Source: Linanthus parryae
Lineage: Eukaryota > Streptophyta > Magnoliopsida > Ericales > Polemoniaceae
DNA: 64,000 nt
Reading direction: 5' to 3'
NCBI GenBank assembly: GCA_023055425.1
Contig: JALGPY010000002.1
Span: 122,648,088 to 122,712,087, forward strand
Shown here: positions 61,001 to 64,000 of the stretch, one piece after another
Numbering within the stretch: the first letter of the stretch is position 1
Layout: each line of letters begins with the position of its first letter
Notes under the pieces: generated by a model
The model's database searches: none
Told to the model about the DNA's origin: nothing
Seen by the model: the letters and a program-made list of their open reading frames with translations, nothing else
Translations under genes and position numbers: made by a program

Positions 61001-61149
61001 AACATTACGGTGTCAACTAGCTCAAACCACTACTTTTGGTCAAATAAAATCATCGACCAACTCTAAATTCAAAGGTAAATCTCAAATTTTTAACATTGAG
61101 GTCTCCACTAGCTTGGACCACTACTTTTGGTCAAATAAAGTCATCGACC

Positions 61150-64000
61150 AAATTTAAAGTCAAAGTGTAATCTCAAAGTTTAAGCATTGAGGTGTCCACT
61201 AGCTCAAACCACTACTTTTAATCAAATAAAGTTATCGACCAACTCTAAAGTCAAAGGTTAATCTCAAATTCTTAACCTTGCGGTGTCCACTAGCTCAAAC
61301 CACTACTTTTGGTCAAATAAAGTCATCGACCAACTCTAAAATTAAAAGGTTAATCTCAATTTTGTAACGTTGCGGTGTCCACTAGTTCAAACCACTAATT
61401 TTGGTCAAATAAAGTCATCGACCAACACTAAAGTCAAAGGTTAATCTCAAATTTTTAACGTTGCAATGTCCTCTAGATCAAACCACTACTTTTGGTCACA
61501 TAAAGTCATCGACCAACTCTAAAGTCAAATGTTAATCTCAAATTTTTAGCGTTTCGGTGTCCACTAGCTCAAAACACTGATTTTGGTTAAATAAAGTCAT
61601 AAATCAATTCTAAAGTCAAAGGTTAATCTCAAATTTTTAACGTTGCGGTGTCCACTAGGTCAAACCACTACTTTTGTCCAAATAAACTCATCGACCAACT
61701 CTAAAGTTAAAGGTTAATCTCAAATTTTTAACATTGCGGTGTCCACTAGCTCAAACCACTACTTTTGGTTAAATAAATCATCGACCAACTCAAAAGTCAA
61801 AGGTTAATCTCAATTTTTTAACGATGCGGTGTCCACTAGCTTAAACCACTACTTTTGGTCACATAAAGTCATCGATTACCTCTAAAAATAAAAGGTTAAT
61901 CTCAAATTTTAAACGTTGAGGTGTCTACTAGCTTAAACCACTACTTTTGGTCAAATAAAATCATCGATTTACTCTACAAATGAAAGGTTAATCTCAAATT
62001 TTTATTGTGTATCGGTGTCCACTAGCTCAAACCACTTCTTTTGGTCAAATAAAGTCATCGACAAACTCTAAAGTCAAAGGCTAATCTCAATTTTGTAACG
62101 TTGCGGTGTCCACTAGCTCAAACCACTACTTGGTCAAATAAAGTCATCGACCAACTCTAAAGTCAAAGGTTAACCTCAATTTTGTAACAATGCGGTGTCC
62201 ACTAGTTCAAACCACTACTTTTGGTCAAATAAAGTTATCGACCAACTCTAAAGTCAAAGTTAATCTGAAATTTTGATTGTTACTGTGTCCACTAGCTCAA
62301 ACCACTACTTTTGGTCAAATAAAGTCATCAACCAAATCTAAAGTCAAAGGTTAATCTCTAAATTTTTATCGTTGCGGTGTCCACTAGCTCAAACCACTAC
62401 TTTTAACCGAATAAAGTCATCGACCAACTCTTAGGTCAAAGGTAAATCTCAAACTTTTAACATTGAGGTCTCCACTAGCTTGGACCACTAATTTTGGTCA
62501 AATTAAGTTATCGGCCAAATCTAAAGTCAAAGTTTAATCTCAAATTTTAAGCATTGAGGTGTCCACTAGCTCAAACCACTACTTTTAATCAAATAAAGTC
62601 ATCGACCAACTCTAAAGTCAAAGGTTAATCTCAAATTTTTAACCTTGCGGTGTCCACCAGCTCAAACCACTACTTTTGGTCAAATAAAGTCATCGACCAA
62701 CTCTAAAATTAAAAGGTTAATCTCAATTTTGTAACGTTGCGGTGTCCACTAGTTCAAACCACTACTTTTGGTCAAATAAAGTCATCGACCATCTCTAAAG
62801 TCAAAGGTTAATCTCAAATTTTTAACGTTGCAATGTCCACTAGATCAAACCACTACTTTTGGTCACATAAAGTCATCGACCAACTCTAAAGTCAAAAGTT
62901 AATCTCAAATTTTTAGTGTTGCGGTGTCCACTAGTTCAAACCACTTATTTTGGTTAAATAAAGTCATCAATCAATTCGAAAGTCAAAGGTTAATCTCAAA
63001 TTTTTGACGTTGCGGTGTCCACTAGGTCAAACCACTAATTTTGGTCAAATAAATTCATCGACCAACTCTAAAGTCAAAGGTTAACCTCAATTTTGTAACA
63101 ATGCGGTATCCACTAGTTCAAACCAGTACTTTTGGTCAAATAAAGTCATCGACCAACTCTAAAGTCAAATCTAATCTCAAGTTCTTAACATTGTGGTGTC
63201 CACTAGCTCAAACCACTACTTTTGGTCAAATAAAGTCATCCACCAAATCTAAAATCAAAGGTTAATCTCATTTTTTTATCGTTGCGGTGTACACTAGCTC
63301 AAACCACTTCTTTTAATCATATAAAGTCATTTACCAACTCTAAAGTCAAAAGGTTATTCTCAAACTTTTAACGTTGCGGTGTCCACCAGCTTAAACCACA
63401 CTTTTGGTCAAATACAGTCATCGATTAGGTTAATCTCAAAATTTTACAGCTGCAGTGTCCACTAGCTCAAACCACTACTTTTTTCAAATAAAGTCATCGA
63501 CCAACTCTAAAATCAAAGGTTAATCTCAATTTTGTAACGTTGCGGTGTCCACTAGCTCAAACCACTACTTTTGGTAAAATAAAGTCATCGACCAACTCTA
63601 ATTCTGTGGTTAATCTCAATTATGTAACGTTGCGGTGTCCACTAGTTCAAACCACTACTTTTGGTCAAATAAAGTCATCGACCAACTCTAAATTTAAAGG
63701 TTAATCTCAAATTTTTATCGTTGCGGTGTCCATTAGCTCAGACCACTACTTTTGGTCAAATAATGTCATCGACCAACTCTAAAGTCAAAGGTTAATAATA
63801 AATTTTTAACGTTGCGGTGTCCACTAACTCAACCACTACTTTTGGTCATATATAGGTATCGACCAACTTTAAAGTCAAAGGTTAATCTTAAAGTTTTAGC
63901 GTTGTGGTGTCCCTTAGGTCAAACCACTACTCTTGGTCAAATAAAGTCATCGACGAACTCTAAAGTCAAAGATTAATCTCAAGTTTTTAGCGTTGCGATG
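61150..64000 (+). repeat. Right-array duplication B, copy 2 (runs off the edge)
   Basis: This is the partner of 54830-57480. At the very end, GTCCCTTAGG and CTCTTGGTC (63,910-63,940) followed by CAAGTTTTTAGCGTTGCGAT reproduce 57,390-57,480 at an offset of 6,519 bases. Confidence 0.72.

Larger units (their letters stand above)
50519..64000 (+). repeat. Right satellite array, more diverged (about 148 monomers)
   Basis: The same 91-bp monomer in the same orientation continues to the window edge. Neighbouring monomers differ more from one another than in the main array: there are small indels (for example TACTTGG for TACTTTTGG near 55,700 and 62,120), short truncated monomers (near 56,600 and 57,130) and variants not seen on the left (CTAGATC with GCAATGTCC; CTCAAGATC; GTCCCTCAGG). 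The CGAGCTC marker series of the main array is absent. Local duplications are listed separately. No gene is seen; a small open frame near 60,915-61,157 is merely read-through of monomers. Confidence 0.97.

Noticed and set aside
60915..61157. 80-codon open frame in the right satellite
   Set aside because: It is three monomers read through in one frame, with the same peptide repeated; no start context or family resemblance, and neighbouring monomers have stops in this frame.
5531..64000. CENP-B box or telomeric repeat in the satellite
   Set aside because: I found no match to the CENP-B box pattern in the common monomers and no TTTAGGG-type runs.

Overview
The window is plant repeat DNA with no ordinary single-copy gene. 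It holds about 52.7 kb of one tandem satellite (monomer close to 91 bp, roughly 580 copies, all in one orientation) plus three non-LTR retroelements. The retroelements are typical angiosperm L1-type LINEs: ORF1 has a DUF4283-like domain and a short Cys/His motif, and ORF2 has an apurinic-type endonuclease, a reverse transcriptase with an FADD active site and a C-terminal zf-RVT-type zinc region. This points to a flowering plant and to (peri)centromeric or other satellite heterochromatin. The species cannot be told from the sequence. Layout: 1-469 is the 5' part of a LINE (5' UTR and ORF1 N-terminus) on the minus strand. 470-5530 is a decayed plus-strand LINE (LINE-A), joined head-to-head to that piece; the arrangement looks like a twin-priming 5' inversion of one element. 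LINE-A ORF2 is interrupted by a 1,368-bp minus-strand retroelement (1270-2637) with a perfect 14-bp target-site duplication. That element has no convincing ORF, shares the LINE 3'-terminal hairpin, and begins with 33 bp of the same satellite. 5531-44790 is the main satellite array, about 431 monomers. Most of it is built from higher-order repeats (HORs). A marker monomer recurs with exact spacings of 1,455-1,456 bp (16 monomers, nine intervals), 1,363-1,365 bp (15 monomers, four), 2,363-2,365 bp (26 monomers, four), and 1,092, 1,910 and 4,185 bp. 44791-50518 is a younger full-length minus-strand LINE (LINE-B, 5,728 bp) inserted into one monomer with a perfect 17-bp duplication; its ORF1 is open (589 codons), while ORF2 has two 1-base frameshifts and one stop. 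50519-64000 is the same satellite again, about 148 monomers, more diverged and with only loose or short-range higher-order structure. How the parts work together: the LINEs supply the only proteins, ORF1 as a nucleic-acid-binding chaperone-like protein and ORF2 as endonuclease plus reverse transcriptase. All three elements share a 26-nt imperfect inverted repeat near their 3' ends, probably the RNA feature ORF2 recognises, and this would explain how the non-coding nested element moved. The satellite serves as insertion target, apparently once as a donor of sequence to a retroelement, and as a record of in-register unequal exchange. No tRNA, rRNA, CRISPR, telomeric repeat or host gene was seen.
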